DNA from: Clostridia bacterium UC5.1-1D2
GTDB taxonomy: Bacteria; Bacillota; Clostridia; Lachnospirales; Lachnospiraceae
Direction of reading: 5' to 3'
Length of the DNA: 37,161 bases
NCBI GenBank assembly: GCA_001304855.1
Contig: BBZN01000043.1
Span: forward strand, 1 to 37,161
A program made the translations under genes and the position numbers. The notes below the pieces were generated by a model. The model was not told the DNA's origin, made no database searches, and saw only the letters and a program-made list of their open reading frames with translations. Below are positions 16,447 to 25,787 of this stretch, piece by piece (within the stretch, counting starts at the first letter, position 1; each line of letters begins with the position of its first letter).

Positions 16447-18607
16447 TTACCGGTTCCGGTCCTGGCCGCTCTCATTCCAGCCGGTCTCCCCGGAAGCCCG
16501 GACAGATTCCTCAGCGCCTTCCCTATCCGGCGTCCCAGGCCCGCCTGCCGGATCTCCCGAACCCGAAGGCGATGGCTGCTCTGCCGGGCTTCCCGAATCC
16601 AGAGGCGCGGGCCGCTCTGCCGGGCTTCCCGAATCCGAAGGCGACGGCTGCTCTGCCGGGCTTATCGAACCCGAAGGCGCGGGCCGCTCTGCCGGGTTCC
16701 CGTCTCCTTTATCCTGGTTGGGCTGTGCCTTTCCGTCCTGAGACTCCGGCGTCTCCTCCGCAGGCTCAGGCAGCCCTTTGACCTTGCGGAAAATCTTCAT
16801 GAATTCCTTGCCTGTAATAGTCTCCTTCTCGATGAGGAAATCTGCAATCTGATCCATAACATCCCGGTTATCCTTCAGAAGGCGAATGGCCTCCTCATAG
16901 GACGCCTTCAGTATCTTCATAACCTCCTGATCGATCTCAGCTGCAGTTGCATCGCCGCAGTTCAGCACAGACCGCCCGGTGAGATATTGGTTCTCCTGGG
17001 ACTCCAGGCCCATGAGGCCGAACTTCTCAGACATGCCGTACTGGGTTACCATGCTCTTGCCAGATTGGTAGCCTGCTGGATATCATTGGCTGCGCCTGTG
17101 GTTACAGTGTCAAAGACAATCTCCTCGGCAGCCCGTCCTCCCATCATCTCTACCAGCCTTGCCTCCAGTTCCTTCTTGGTATTTAAATACTTCTCCTCCT
17201 CGGGAACATTCATGACGTAGCCAGAGCGCCCATGGTCCTGGGTACTATGGTGATTTTCTGCACAGGTTCGGAATGCTTCTGGAGGGCGCTGACCAGCGCA
17301 TGGCCCACCTCATGGTAGGACACAATGCGGCGCTCCTCCTTGCTCATAATCCGATCCTTTTTCTCCTTACCGACCAGAACCACTTCCACCGCCTCAAACA
17401 GATCCTTCTGGGACACAGCCCCACGCCCGTGTTTTACTGCAGTTATGGCGGCCTCATTCATCATATTGGCAAGATCCGCTCCCACCGCTCCCGAAGTGGC
17501 CAGGGCAATCTCCTTAAAGTCCACGGACTCATCCAGCAGAACATCTTTGGAGTGGACTTTCAAAATATTGATACGTCCGTTTAAATCAGGCTTATCCACA
17601 ATCACGCGCCTGTCAAACCGCCCCGGGCGGAGCAGGGCCGGATCCAGAATCTCAGGCCGGTTGGTAGCGCCCAGAACCAGAAGCCCCTTTGCGGAGTCAA
17701 AACCATCCATCTCGCTCAGGAGCTGGTTTAAGGTCTGTTCCCTCTCGTCATTGCCGCCCATACGGCTGTCGCGGCTGCGGCCGATAGCGTCGATCTCGTC
17801 AATAAAAATGATACAGGGAGCGTTTTCAGTGGCATTCTTGAACAGATCGCGCACACGGGACGCTCCCACGCCCACAAACATTTCCACAAAGTCAGATCCT
17901 GACAGGGAATAGAAGGGCACGTGGGCCTCCCCTGCAACCGCCTTTGCGAGAAGTGTTTTACCCGTTCCCGGCGGGCCTACGAGAAGAGCGCCTTTGGGCA
18001 GCTTGGCGCCTATCTTTGTATACTTGCCGGGATTGTGAAGGAAATCTACAATCTCCGTCAGGGACTCCTTGGCCTCGTCCTCCCCGGCCACATCCTTGAA
18101 GGTGACTCCCGTCTCCTTCTGGACATACATCTTGGCGTTGCTCTTGCCTACCCCCATGATTCCGCCGCCGCCCATGCGCTTCATAGTGAAGTTCATCAGA
18201 AACAGCAGGAACAGGAAAGGAAGGGCATAGTTTGCAAGTATCAGCAGTATAGTGCTGGGATCTTTGTTCTCACGGTTGGTCACCACCTCATTTTCCAGCA
18301 CCCGGTCCACAAACTTGTAGTCGCCTTCCAGGCGCACCACATAGTAATCCAAATCCTGGGAATATTTGGTATTTCCTTTTTTGGGAGTAACCTTGATCTC
18401 TGTATTTCCTATGCTGATGGTTTCCACCTCGCCGGTGTCTATCATCTTCACGAATTCATTGTAGGACAGTTCCTGGCGCCGTTTGGAATTCAGATAGGAA
18501 TTCATGCCGCTGACTACGCTGAATGTAAGTATGGCCGCTATCACCAGCATGGTGACGGTCTGCCAATTACTTCTGCTGTTTGGGTCTTGTTTGTTATTAT
18601 TATCCAT
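16447..18607 (-). CDS. ftsH: ATP-dependent zinc metalloprotease FtsH (two frameshifts)
   Basis: Membrane-anchored AAA+ protease for quality control of membrane and regulatory proteins. Two N-terminal helices flank an extracytoplasmic FtsH_ext domain. Walker A is GPPGTGKT, Walker [12 protein letters not shown], and the second region of homology ends [11 protein letters not shown]. The zinc site is SYHEVGHAL (HExxH; the usual alanine is valine). Missing bases near 17218 and 17054 shift the frame; repair gives 720 residues. After the protease domain comes an unusual ~90-residue tail of Ser/Pro/Glu-rich tandem repeats. ATG at 18607 is taken; AGGGAG is 13 nt away and a TTG nearer the ribosome site is an alternative start. 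Confidence 0.94.
16552..16701 (-). repeat. 12-residue tandem repeats in the FtsH C-terminal tail
   Basis: Four to five tandem 36-bp units, more GC-rich than the rest of the gene, encode variants of [12 protein letters not shown] / [12 protein letters not shown] alternating Q/S and R/A forms. Low-complexity Pro/Ser/Glu tails are not part of the FtsH catalytic core and are probably disordered in the cytoplasm. Confidence 0.85.
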
Positions 18608-18671
18608 GTTGTACAAATTCTCCCTCTGAACAGGTCATTTATAAAATTCCAGCAAAAACCCATTCTCTACC

Positions 18672-18700
18672 ATTATAGTGTCAGTCTCCCCATAAATCAA
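18672..18700 (-). promoter_or_regulatory. Promoter of ftsH
   Basis: Minus strand TTGATT (18695-18700), 17-nt spacer, perfect TATAAT (18672-18677), about 65 nt before the start codon. Confidence 0.75.
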
Positions 18701-18759
18701 GAAAAGAACAGTTAATTTTCTTAAATTTTGCAAAAAACCTGGATTTATTTTTATGAGGA

Positions 18760-18796
18760 TGTATAATGTATCAGTTATTTTTGGATACTATATACA
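18760..18796 (+). promoter_or_regulatory. pyrG -10 box within an imperfect inverted repeat
   Basis: TATAAT at 18762-18767 has only a weak -35 (TGGATT with a 16-nt spacer). The -10 is part of a 13-bp inverted repeat with two mismatches (18760-18772 and 18784-18796), so the transcript could fold or a protein could bind at the start site. pyrG genes of Firmicutes are often controlled at initiation or by attenuation; no terminator hairpin is visible here. Confidence 0.4.
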
Positions 18797-18834
18797 TCAT
18801 GTCACGCATCTAAGAAAAGGAGGTTATCCCCACT

Positions 18835-20435
18835 ATGCCAGTGAAATACGTATTTGTAACCGGAGGAGTTGTATCCGGCCTTGGCAAAGGAATTACTGCG
18901 GCAAGCCTGGGACGGCTCTTAAAAGCCAGAGGCTACAAGGTAACCATGCAGAAATTCGACCCCTACATCAACATCGACCCGGGCACCATGAACCCGGTTC
19001 AGCATGGAGAGGTCTTTGTCACCGACGACGGGGCCGAGACGGATCTGGATCTGGGCCACTACGAGCGCTTCATCGACGAAAGCCTCACCCGCAATTCCAA
19101 CGTCACCACCGGTAAGGTCTATTGGACCGTCCTTCAGAAGGAACGCCGGGGCGACTTCGGCGGCGGCACCGTTCAGGTAATCCCCCACATTACCAACGAA
19201 ATCAAAAGCCGTTTTCACCGTAATTTCTCAGAATCTGAAACTGAAATCGCCATCATCGAAGTAGGCGGTACGGTTGGCGACATCGAAAGCCAGCCCTTCT
19301 TAGAGGCCATCCGCCAATTCCAGCACGATGCAGGGCCAGGAAACACCTGCATTATCCATGTCACTCTCATTCCTTACCTGAAAGCTTCCCAGGAGCTAAA
19401 GACAAAACCCACTCAGGCCAGCGTAAAAGATCTCCAGGGTATGGGCATCCAGCCCGATATTCTGGTATGCCGGTCCGAAAAGCCCCTGGACGAAAGCATT
19501 AAAAACAAGATCGCCCAGTTCTGCAATGTTCCCCCCATCATGTGCTGCAGAATCTGGATGTTGAAGTCCTCTACGAAGTCCCTCTGGTAATGGAAGAAGA
19601 ACATCTGGCCCAGTCCGCCTGCGAATGTCTCAGGCTGCCCTGTCCGGAACCGGATCTCACAGACTGGAACCATATGATCGAGGCCTGGAAGCATCCCAGG
19701 GAGGAGGTAACCGTAGCCCTTGTAGGCAAATATATCCAGCTCCACGACGCCTATATCTCCGTGGTGGAAGCATTAAAACACGGAGGCGTGGCAAATCACG
19801 CCCGAGTGCACATCAAGTGGGTGGACTCCGAGACGGTTACCCCTGAAAGTGCCGCCCAAAACTTCTCAGATGTGACAGGCATACTGGTGCCCGGCGGCTT
19901 CGGCGACCGGGGAATCGACGGAAAAGTATACGCCATCCAGTATGCCCGGGAACACAAAATTCCATTCCTTGGCCTCTGTCTGGGAATGCAGCTTTCTATC
20001 GTGGAATTTGCCAGAAATGTAGTGGGCTATGCAGACGCCCACAGCGTGGAATTAAATCCTGCCACCCCGCATCCTGTTATACACCTGATGCCTGAGCAGG
20101 ACGGCATTGAAGATATAGGCGGCACCCTGAGGCTGGGCTCCTATCCCTGTGTGCTGGACAAGTCCTCCAAAGCTTACAGCGTCTACGGGGAAGAAACAAT
20201 CTATGAGCGCCACAGGCACCGCTATGAAGTTAACAACGACTACCGTAGCATCCTGTCCAAACACGGCATGAAGCTCTCCGGCCTTTCCCCCGACGGACGG
20301 ATTGTAGAGATGGCAGAGCTGCCTGACCACCCATGGTTTATAGCCACACAGGCCCACCCGGAGCTGAAATCCCGGCCCAACCGCCCCCACCCTCTGTTCC
20401 GGGGATTTATAGAGGCGGCCATAAAAGCAAAATAA
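18835..20435 (+). CDS. pyrG: CTP synthase (one frameshift)
   Basis: Makes CTP from UTP, ATP and glutamine. The N-terminal synthetase domain has [20 protein letters not shown] (P-loop), [15 protein letters not shown] and VQVIPHIT. The C-terminal class I glutamine amidotransferase domain has [12 protein letters not shown] and the nucleophile cysteine in [10 protein letters not shown], with the catalytic histidine and glutamate in THPEL-like form ([17 protein letters not shown]). One C is missing in the C run near 19533; restoring it joins the frames into 533 residues, the usual size. ATG at 18835 has AGGAGG 11 nt upstream. A 55-residue gene follows in the same transcript, before a bidirectional terminator. 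Confidence 0.95.
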
Positions 20436-20501
20436 GTATAAAAACTTCACCTTCACACACACTAACAGAGATACCAAACAGCAGATGGAGGTGAATTTAT
20501 A

Positions 20502-20669
20502 ATGGAAAAAGAGAAAGACCCCTATGACATTGATATCCAGTCCTGTTCCGCCACAGACTGTACCGGCCTGATTCCCTCTCTCCCTCAGTCCGAGGCAGAG
20601 CTGGAATCCTATGAGGACATATATCCTTATATCACCAAAGCTAATACCGGCGATCAACACAAAGGATAA
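20502..20669 (+). CDS. Small acidic protein downstream of pyrG
   Basis: A 55-residue open frame starting at an ATG with GGAGGTG upstream, 66 nt after pyrG and before the shared terminator. The protein (MEKEKDPYDIDIQSCSATDC, then TGLIPSLPQSEAELESYEDI) is acidic and has a cysteine pair four residues apart (CSATDC). It has no signal peptide or membrane helix. Codon choice and a good ribosome site support translation. I have an unverified impression that related small proteins with a CSATDCTGLIP-like core occur in other Lachnospiraceae. Function unknown. Confidence 0.65.
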   Translation: MEKEKDPYDIDIQSCSATDCTGLIPSLPQSEAELESYEDIYPYITKANTGDQHKG

Positions 20670-20733
20670 AGCCCGGCGGCCCTTGGGACAGATACTTTTC
20701 CACGGGCGCAGGCGGCAGATGCCTGAAGGGCGC

Positions 20734-20768
20734 AAAAAGAGCAGAGACTTCAAATCCCTGCTCTTTTT
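20734..20768. terminator. Bidirectional rho-independent terminator
   Basis: A perfect 11-bp stem (AAAAAGAGCAG at 20734-20744 with CTGCTCTTTTT at 20758-20768) gives a T-run on both strands. It ends the pyrG transcript (plus) and the amino-acid ABC transporter operon (minus). Confidence 0.9.
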
Positions 20769-20830
20769 ATACCCCCCGGTATCCCTTCATTCTCATAACG
20801 AAGGGTTCCGGGCTCCTGATAAAGCTTCCG

Positions 20831-21574
20831 TCAGCCATGCATAAATCTGCTGAGGAACTCCTGGGTCTGCCGTTCTTTCGGTGAGCCGAAAATATCTTCC
20901 GGCGTCCCCTCCTCCACGATAACCCCTCCTGCCATAAATGCCACATGGCTGGACACATCCCTGGCAAAGGCCATCTCATGGGTAACGATAATCATGGTCA
21001 GGCCTTCCTCGGCCAGCTTTCTCATGACTTCCAAAACCTCGCCCACCATCTGGGGATCCAGGGCCGACGTAGGCTCGTCGAACAGCAGCACCTCTGGTTC
21101 CATTGCAAGCGCCCTTGCAATCGCCACTCTCTGCTTCTGTCCGCCCGAAAGCTGTCTGGGCTTTGCATTGATATATGGGGCCATTCCCACCTTTTCCAGA
21201 TAGTACATGGCGTTCTTCTGGGCCTCCCCCTTGTTCTTCTTAAGAACCCGGTTCTGGCCGATTATGCAGTTTTCCAGGACGGTCATATTGTTAAACAGGT
21301 TGAAGCTCTGAAATACCATCCCCACCCTGGAGCGGTACTGAGGGGCGTTCACCTTTTTGTCCGCTATATCGGTTCCGTGGTACATAATCTCTCCGGTAGT
21401 AGGAGTCTCCAAAAGGTTCAGGCACCTGAGAAGGGTGGATTTTCCCGACCCGGACGCTCCGATAATACAGGTCACATCCCCGCTGCTCACCGAGAAATCA
21501 ATGTCCTTAAGGACAAGGTTTGTACCGAAGGTTTTGCTCAAATGACGGATCTCTAATATCTTGTCTCCCTTCAT
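20831..21574 (-). CDS. Polar amino-acid ABC transporter ATP-binding subunit
   Basis: Intact 247-residue GlnQ/HisP-type ATPase. Walker A is GASGSGKST, the Q-loop is in [16 protein letters not shown], the signature LSGGQKQR, Walker [13 protein letters not shown], and the switch histidine VTHEMAF. It energises uptake by the permease and binding protein encoded just upstream. Its ATG overlaps the permease stop by 4 nt, indicating translational coupling. Last gene of the operon. The specific amino acid cannot be read from the ATPase. Confidence 0.93.
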   Translation of the reverse strand: MKGDKILEIRHLSKTFGTNLVLKDIDFSVSSGDVTCIIGASGSGKSTLLRCLNLLETPTTGEIMYHGTDIADKKVNAPQYRSRVGMVFQSFNLFNNMTVLENCIIGQNRVLKKNKGEAQKNAMYYLEKVGMAPYINAKPRQLSGGQKQRVAIARALAMEPEVLLFDEPTSALDPQMVGEVLEVMRKLAEEGLTMIIVTHEMAFARDVSSHVAFMAGGVIVEEGTPEDIFGSPKERQTQEFLSRFMHG

Positions 21575-22371
21575 CTTCCTTCCTCCTTCTTAGACTTGTC
21601 GGCCGGATAGCGGTACATTCCGCTGGTATAGGCCAGGGTGTCTGTGGTGGCCAGATCAAAATTGTCGGCCCCGTCCATACGGTCCTCCCACCAGCGCAGA
21701 ATCCGGGAGCAGGCAAAGGTCATGATGAAGTACATAATCATAGTGATGGTATAAGTCTCAAAGTTCATATACAGCGCCCCTGCCGCCGCCTTGGTCTTAT
21801 AGAGCAGCTCTACCACGCCGATTACGGAAAGGACACAGCTGTCCTTAATATTGATAATCAGGTTGTTGCCAATCTGAGGCATGAGGTTTCTCAGAGCCTG
21901 GGGCAAAATGACATACATCATAGTCTGGACATGGGTCATACCGATGGACTTGGCGCCCTCGGTCTGACCGGAATCGATTGAGAGGATGCCGCCCCGGACC
22001 GTCTCCGCCATGTATGCCCCCGTATTGATAGACAGAATAAAATAAGCCGCCTGGGCGCTGGTCATATTAATCTTTAAAAGAGGCAGAAGCCCGTAGTAGA
22101 TAAACATGGCCTGAGCCATCATGGGGGTTCCTCTGAAGAACTCCACATAAACGTTCAAAACCGCCTTTACCGCCCAAAGCATTCCCCTCTTTGCAGGATT
22201 GTCTCCCCGCTCTGCAGGTATGGTCTGTACGATACCTACGGCAAAGCCGATGATACACCCCACCAAAGTACCCACCAGGGCAATCTTAAGGCTGGTGCCT
22301 GCGCCCTGCAGCATTGACATACCGTATCGGTTAAATACGAGCATTACACGGCCGAAAAAATCTGTTGGCAT
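21571..22371 (-). CDS. Polar amino-acid ABC transporter permease
   Basis: Intact 266-residue HisMQ-type permease. The five-helix core includes [19 protein letters not shown], the family segment [34 protein letters not shown] and the EAA-type loop [16 protein letters not shown] followed by [18 protein letters not shown] at 22371 has AGGAGAAGGG upstream. The C-terminal ~35 residues are hydrophilic and rich in charged residues. It lies between the binding-protein gene (103-nt gap with a hairpin) and the ATPase. Confidence 0.92.
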   Translation of the reverse strand: MPTDFFGRVMLVFNRYGMSMLQGAGTSLKIALVGTLVGCIIGFAVGIVQTIPAERGDNPAKRGMLWAVKAVLNVYVEFFRGTPMMAQAMFIYYGLLPLLKINMTSAQAAYFILSINTGAYMAETVRGGILSIDSGQTEGAKSIGMTHVQTMMYVILPQALRNLMPQIGNNLIINIKDSCVLSVIGVVELLYKTKAAAGALYMNFETYTITMIMYFIMTFACSRILRWWEDRMDGADNFDLATTDTLAYTSGMYRYPADKSKKEEGR

Positions 22372-22406
22372 ATCCCTTCTCCTTACTTTTCCTTACGTAC
22401 TTAATT

Positions 22407-22460
22407 CCCCGGAACAGCCGGACGGACATGGAATCCACTCCATCCGGCTGCGCTCCGGGA
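22407..22460 (-). other. Intercistronic hairpin between binding-protein and permease genes
   Basis: Three stacked stems, the longest CAGCCGGA with TCCGGCTG and the outer CCGGA with TCCGG, in the 103-nt gap. No T-run follows in the direction of transcription, so it likely protects the upstream binding-protein mRNA or slows polymerase. Confidence 0.65.
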
Positions 22461-22474
22461 GTTTTCATAACCCG

Positions 22475-23416
22475 CTAGTTTGCCAGAGGCTGAACCGAGA
22501 TTGCTTCATCCATCATAGCAGAGAAATCATCCTTTGTCATGGTGGTAAGCACACTGTCAATAGCGTCCTTCAGTTCTGTATTGCCCTTCTTTAAAGAAAT
22601 TCCGATGTTGATATCCTCGTCTGTTACCTGGAATGCGCCCTCAACCCTCAAACTCAAGCATTTTGAAGTTAGGATAAGCTACCAGAGCGCCCTTGCCTGT
22701 GGGCTGGTCTGTAACAACCAGATCACACTTGTCTGCGTTGAGAGACATCAGCATGTCCGGTGCGCTTGCAGTAGCTGCCAGAATATTGGCCCCCTCAATC
22801 TGCGGCAGGCAGGTGTTGTACCAGATAGTGCTCTGCTGGGATGTGCAGGTGGCCCCTGCAAGATCTGCAACGCTGGCTGCATTCTCATACTTGCTTCCTT
22901 CCTTCACCAGAGTGACGATGGTGGCATAGTAGTACGGTTCTGTAAAGTCTACCGCCTGAAGGCGCTCAGAGGTAATGGACTGTCCTGCAATTACACAATC
23001 CACCTGCTCTGTTGTAACGGCGGGAATCAGGGAATCCCAGTCCAGACGTACAATCTCCAGGTCGTATCCCAAGGTATCGGCTATTTTCTTTGCCATCATA
23101 ACGTCGTATCCGTAAGCGAACTCATTGCTGTCTGCAATGGGCACCGCACCGTTGGCGTCATCCGGCTGAGTCCAGTTATACGGCGCATATGCGCACTCCA
23201 TAGCAACACGGAGGGTTTTCTTCTCTCCCCCGGCAGCCTCAGTGGTATCTGCCGCTGCGCTCTCACCCTCAGCCGCCTCTGCGTTATCCGCCGCTTTTTC
23301 TGCTGTGGCAGCTTCTGTGGCCCTATTGCTTCCGCCTCCGCTGCAGGCAGTCAGAGAACCGGCTGCAAATACACCGGCTAAAACCAGGCCTAAAACTTTT
23401 TTGCGCTCATTTTCAT
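22475..23416 (-). CDS. Amino-acid-binding lipoprotein of the ABC transporter (two frameshifts)
   Basis: Family 3 solute-binding protein. After the start MKMSAKKVLGLVLAGVF, the lipobox is LTAC, then an Ala/Glu/Thr-rich linker of about 35 residues, then the binding domain (LRVAMECAYAPYNW, DVMMAKKIADTLGYDLEIV, DCVIAGQSITSERLQAVDFT with the ligand-binding arginine). The C-terminus is NIGISLKKGNTELKDAIDSV. A missing base in the T6 run at 23397-23402 and an extra base near 22645 shift the frame; both corrected give 313 residues. ATG at 23416 follows AGAGGAGAG. Confidence 0.9.
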
Positions 23417-23593
23417 AATAATCTCTCCTCTTAAACAAAATTGTTCCGGCCTGACCGTTTAAGAAAAAAGCCACACCCATCCACACAGGTATGACTTCAT
23501 TGTCATCTGATGCCCGGCAATCTTAAACAGTTGAGCCTTGCCCTATATCCTGCGGCACACTTCATTTTCTTAATATATGTGCCTAACGTCGTA

Positions 23594-23622
23594 AGTATAG
23601 CATAACTTGTCCTGTTTTCCAA
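23594..23622 (-). promoter_or_regulatory. Promoter of the amino-acid transporter operon, with a long leader
   Basis: Minus strand TTGGAA (23617-23622), 17-nt spacer, TATACT (23594-23599). The predicted leader of about 170 nt (23587-23417) can form several small hairpins: GGCACA/TGTGCC, GGCAA/TTGCC and ATGAC-AATGAA-GTCAT, the last before a T6 stretch. I recognise no known riboswitch in it. Confidence 0.6.
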
Positions 23623-23660
23623 TACCTAATTATGTTTTTTTATGCAGAAAAACAAGGTAA

Positions 23661-23675
23661 ATCGTAACAGTTCAG
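23661..23675. repeat. 15-bp repeat word, copy 1
   Basis: ATCGTAACAGTTCAG here is identical to 31031-31045, where it forms one arm of an inverted repeat. In this copy no second arm is visible. It lies in the 329-nt gap between the binding-protein gene and the sortase, outside the predicted promoter and terminator. Confidence 0.5.
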
Positions 23676-23690
23676 ACGGCCCATCTCTGT

Positions 23691-23730
23691 AAAAACAGCC
23701 ATAAATCCACCAGTCTCGGATTTATGCTGT
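23691..23730 (-). terminator. Rho-independent terminator of the sortase operon
   Basis: Minus strand ACAGC-ATAAATCC pairs with GGATTTAT-GG-CTGT around a 9-nt loop and is followed by TTTTTAC (23695-23691). It is 15 nt past the sortase stop. Confidence 0.8.
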
Positions 23731-23745
23731 ATATTGTTCCGGGCC

Positions 23746-24658
23746 TTATCGGCTCCCGCTCTCCTGCTGTCCGCCCTGCCCTCCGGAGTCCGCTCTGGCC
23801 GCAGCCCGTTCAATCATTAGCGCCTCCATCTTCTTCTGGAACGCCTCGTCGGGAGGAATCTCCCTGCCGTCCTCATCCACCTCCACAGCAAACAGGAAGG
23901 TTCTTGCATCATTTATCTCATAGCTGCAGGTAACAAATGTATACAACGTCCGTACAGGATAGGTAATCTCCTCAGCAAAGGAGCAGGGCTTTACCATCTC
24001 CTTCACAAAGGCGTCAAAGGACTCCTGCGACTTAAAACCGGTCATTCTCACAACAGGGCCGCCTCCCCGTAATAACAGGCCACGGCCTTCAGGCGGATCT
24101 CCCGTTCCGGCGTATATATGCTGAAATACTGGTGCTCCTTAAAATAGTCCTCTTCCTTATAGTAAATCACATCCCGGAACATGGAGCCGTTCTTCATATT
24201 GTGTCCGTAGAGTATCTGGTTGCGGCCCTCAAAGTCCCCCTGGCTTTCAAAATCCAGGTAAACCGAGCCTCCCACGCTTTCCTTCCCATAAAAATCATGG
24301 TGCAGGTAAAAATCATTATCCTCCCCTTTAAGAATAGGGTAATCTATATTTGTTCCCTCGATCCGCAGCCAGCCCACCGTGTCGGGGTTCTCCTCCCTGA
24401 GTTCTCCAAACTGAATGGGGGATACATAAGCCTCCGGCTGGGGTTCCGTCTCAGAAGCCCCGGAGGTTTCCGGTTCCGTCTCCGTCTCAGAAGCCATGAC
24501 AGTCTCCCTTGCAAGCTCTGCCAGCCTGTCATATTCCTGTCTGGCCTTCTGCTGTTCCATCCAACCTCTTAAACTGAGTCCTCCGCTTACAACCATCACT
24601 GCCGCCAGGATCACAATAATAAGCTTTTCGGCCCGCCCCCTCTTTCTTTCTTAACCAT
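23746..24658 (-). CDS. srtB: Class B sortase (two frameshifts)
   Basis: Membrane-anchored cysteine transpeptidase of the SrtB type. An N-terminal helix (LIIVILAAVMVVSGGLSL) is followed by a coiled, acidic linker and the sortase barrel. The catalytic histidine is in ILYGHNMKNGSMF, cysteine in LYTFVTCSYE, and arginine in NDARTFLFAV. Missing bases near 24637 (G5 run) and near 24052 split the frame; repair gives 304 residues. ATG at 24658 is chosen because it is the only start that keeps a basic N-terminus (MVKKERG); its ribosome site is weak. No sortase substrate with a sorting motif is encoded nearby. It follows two small paralogous genes by 44 nt and is likely co-transcribed with them. Confidence 0.88.
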
Positions 24659-24702
24659 GGGTCACACCATGTCCTTTCTGATGATTCCTCGCCGCCTCTG
24701 GG

Positions 24703-25088
24703 CTATGCCATCTCAGCCGCCTCCAAGGTATCCTCCGCTTTCCATCTCCCCCCGTCGTTCACGGCCTCATGCATCAGGAGAAGCATTTCCAGAAAGCTGC
24801 GGAAACTTACCTGAGTACGGTTTTCTTTCCAGCTGATGGTTCCCTGCCATGTTCCGTTGCGCCTGAACAGCACCCGCACCACAAAGGTGGCAGGCCCTAT
24901 GTTGCCGGCTGTAACCTGAAGGTTCTGGGAACAACAAGCCGGCGCTCCCCGCCCTCAGGCGCAGGCGCAAACATGCTCTCTATCTCCTCTTTCAATTCAA
25001 ATTCATTGATGAAGGTGAGGCGGTTCTCCACAGCCGGGTGGGATACGTCCCCTCCGATCACATACTGGTCATAGCTTCGGATAGTCAC
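24703..25088 (-). CDS. Unknown small protein B of a paralogous pair (one frameshift)
   Basis: 128 residues after repairing one missing base near 24918. It starts at a GTG that overlaps the stop of the preceding gene (GTGA). It begins MTIRSYDQYVIGGDVSHPAV, has an acidic middle (FINEFELKEEIESMF), and ends with a beta-rich core FVVRVLFRRNGTWQGTISW followed by SFRSFLEMLLLMHEAV. That core aligns by eye with the neighbour (ASWQGTI, SFMELMDYLD), so the two are paralogues. There is no signal peptide or membrane helix. I do not recognise a named domain. Confidence 0.75.
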
Positions 25089-25566
25089 CTCACAGACCTG
25101 CTTTCCAAGGCCGGGCCCTTTCTCCCGCCCGGGCGGCCCAGTCTTTTATCCAGGTAGTCCATCAGCTCCATGAAACTTATAAAAGAAAGGCTTGTCCCGT
25201 CTTTTAGATCCGTTATGGTCCCCTGCCAGCTTGCATAGTACCTGAATTTTACCTGAAGGCGAAAATTAGCCAGGGCTCCCTCCCTGCCGTCTCCCGCCTT
25301 TCTGCTCCCGCAAAAACTTCTCCTGGTATGGCCAGCGGAGCCTTCCCGTTAAAATTCCTCTGCTGAACGCTCTTCATCGGATAGTGGATCGCTTCAAACA
25401 GCCCTTCCAGGGCCAGCACCATCTCGGACAGACAGCCGAAGGCAGCTCCATCTGCCATACTGTCATGGAAAATTCTTCCTTTTAACAGACGATTCTCAAA
25501 ACTATCCACAGCTATGGTAAAATACTTGTACGAATTAACCAGAGCACCGCTTTTGGAAATCGACAT
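25085..25566 (-). CDS. Unknown small protein A of a paralogous pair (one frameshift)
   Basis: 160 residues after restoring one base near 25278 (CCC run). It begins MSISKSGALVNSYKYFTIAV, with IFHDSMADGAAFGCLSEMVL and FEAIHYPMKSVQQRNF in the middle, and ends with the shared core LQVKFRYYASWQGTITDLKD and SFISFMELMDYLDKRL. It is first in a three-gene unit A-B-srtB whose promoter carries tandem repeats typical of BTAD activators. A cytosolic location is likely. Function unknown; a role tied to the divergent BTAD regulator is inferred from position only. Confidence 0.75.
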
Positions 25567-25614
25567 TCTGCACCTGCTTTCCTGTAAATTGTAAGTAAAC
25601 TCCCATATTGAGGA

Positions 25615-25648
25615 ATTATAACACAGCCCGGTTACAATTTGGTTACAA
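25615..25648 (-). promoter_or_regulatory. SARP-like operator and -10 of the A-B-srtB operon
   Basis: Minus strand: two copies of TTGTAACC (25648-25641 and 25637-25630) with an 11-bp period, then 9 nt, then a perfect TATAAT (25620-25615). No good -35 exists at normal spacing; the repeats occupy its place. SARP/BTAD activators bind heptamer direct repeats of 11-bp period about 8 bp upstream of the -10, and a BTAD regulator is encoded divergently 140 bp away. Confidence 0.7.
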
Positions 25649-25721
25649 AAATCCTGAATGGGACAAAAAAACAACGAATGGGCCTTTCACTTTATTAATA
25701 AGACGGATTTTCCGCTTTTAC

Positions 25722-25750
25722 TGGACATTTTCCTTCAGTATTAGTATACT
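25722..25750 (+). promoter_or_regulatory. Promoter of the BTAD regulator
   Basis: Plus strand TGGACA (25722-25727), 17-nt spacer, TATACT (25745-25750). The ATG at 25788 has AAAGGAG upstream. With a near-consensus -35 it should be active without an activator. Confidence 0.7.
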
Positions 25751-25787
25751 TATTTGTATCACTACCGCTTTGTAAAGGAGATACAGC

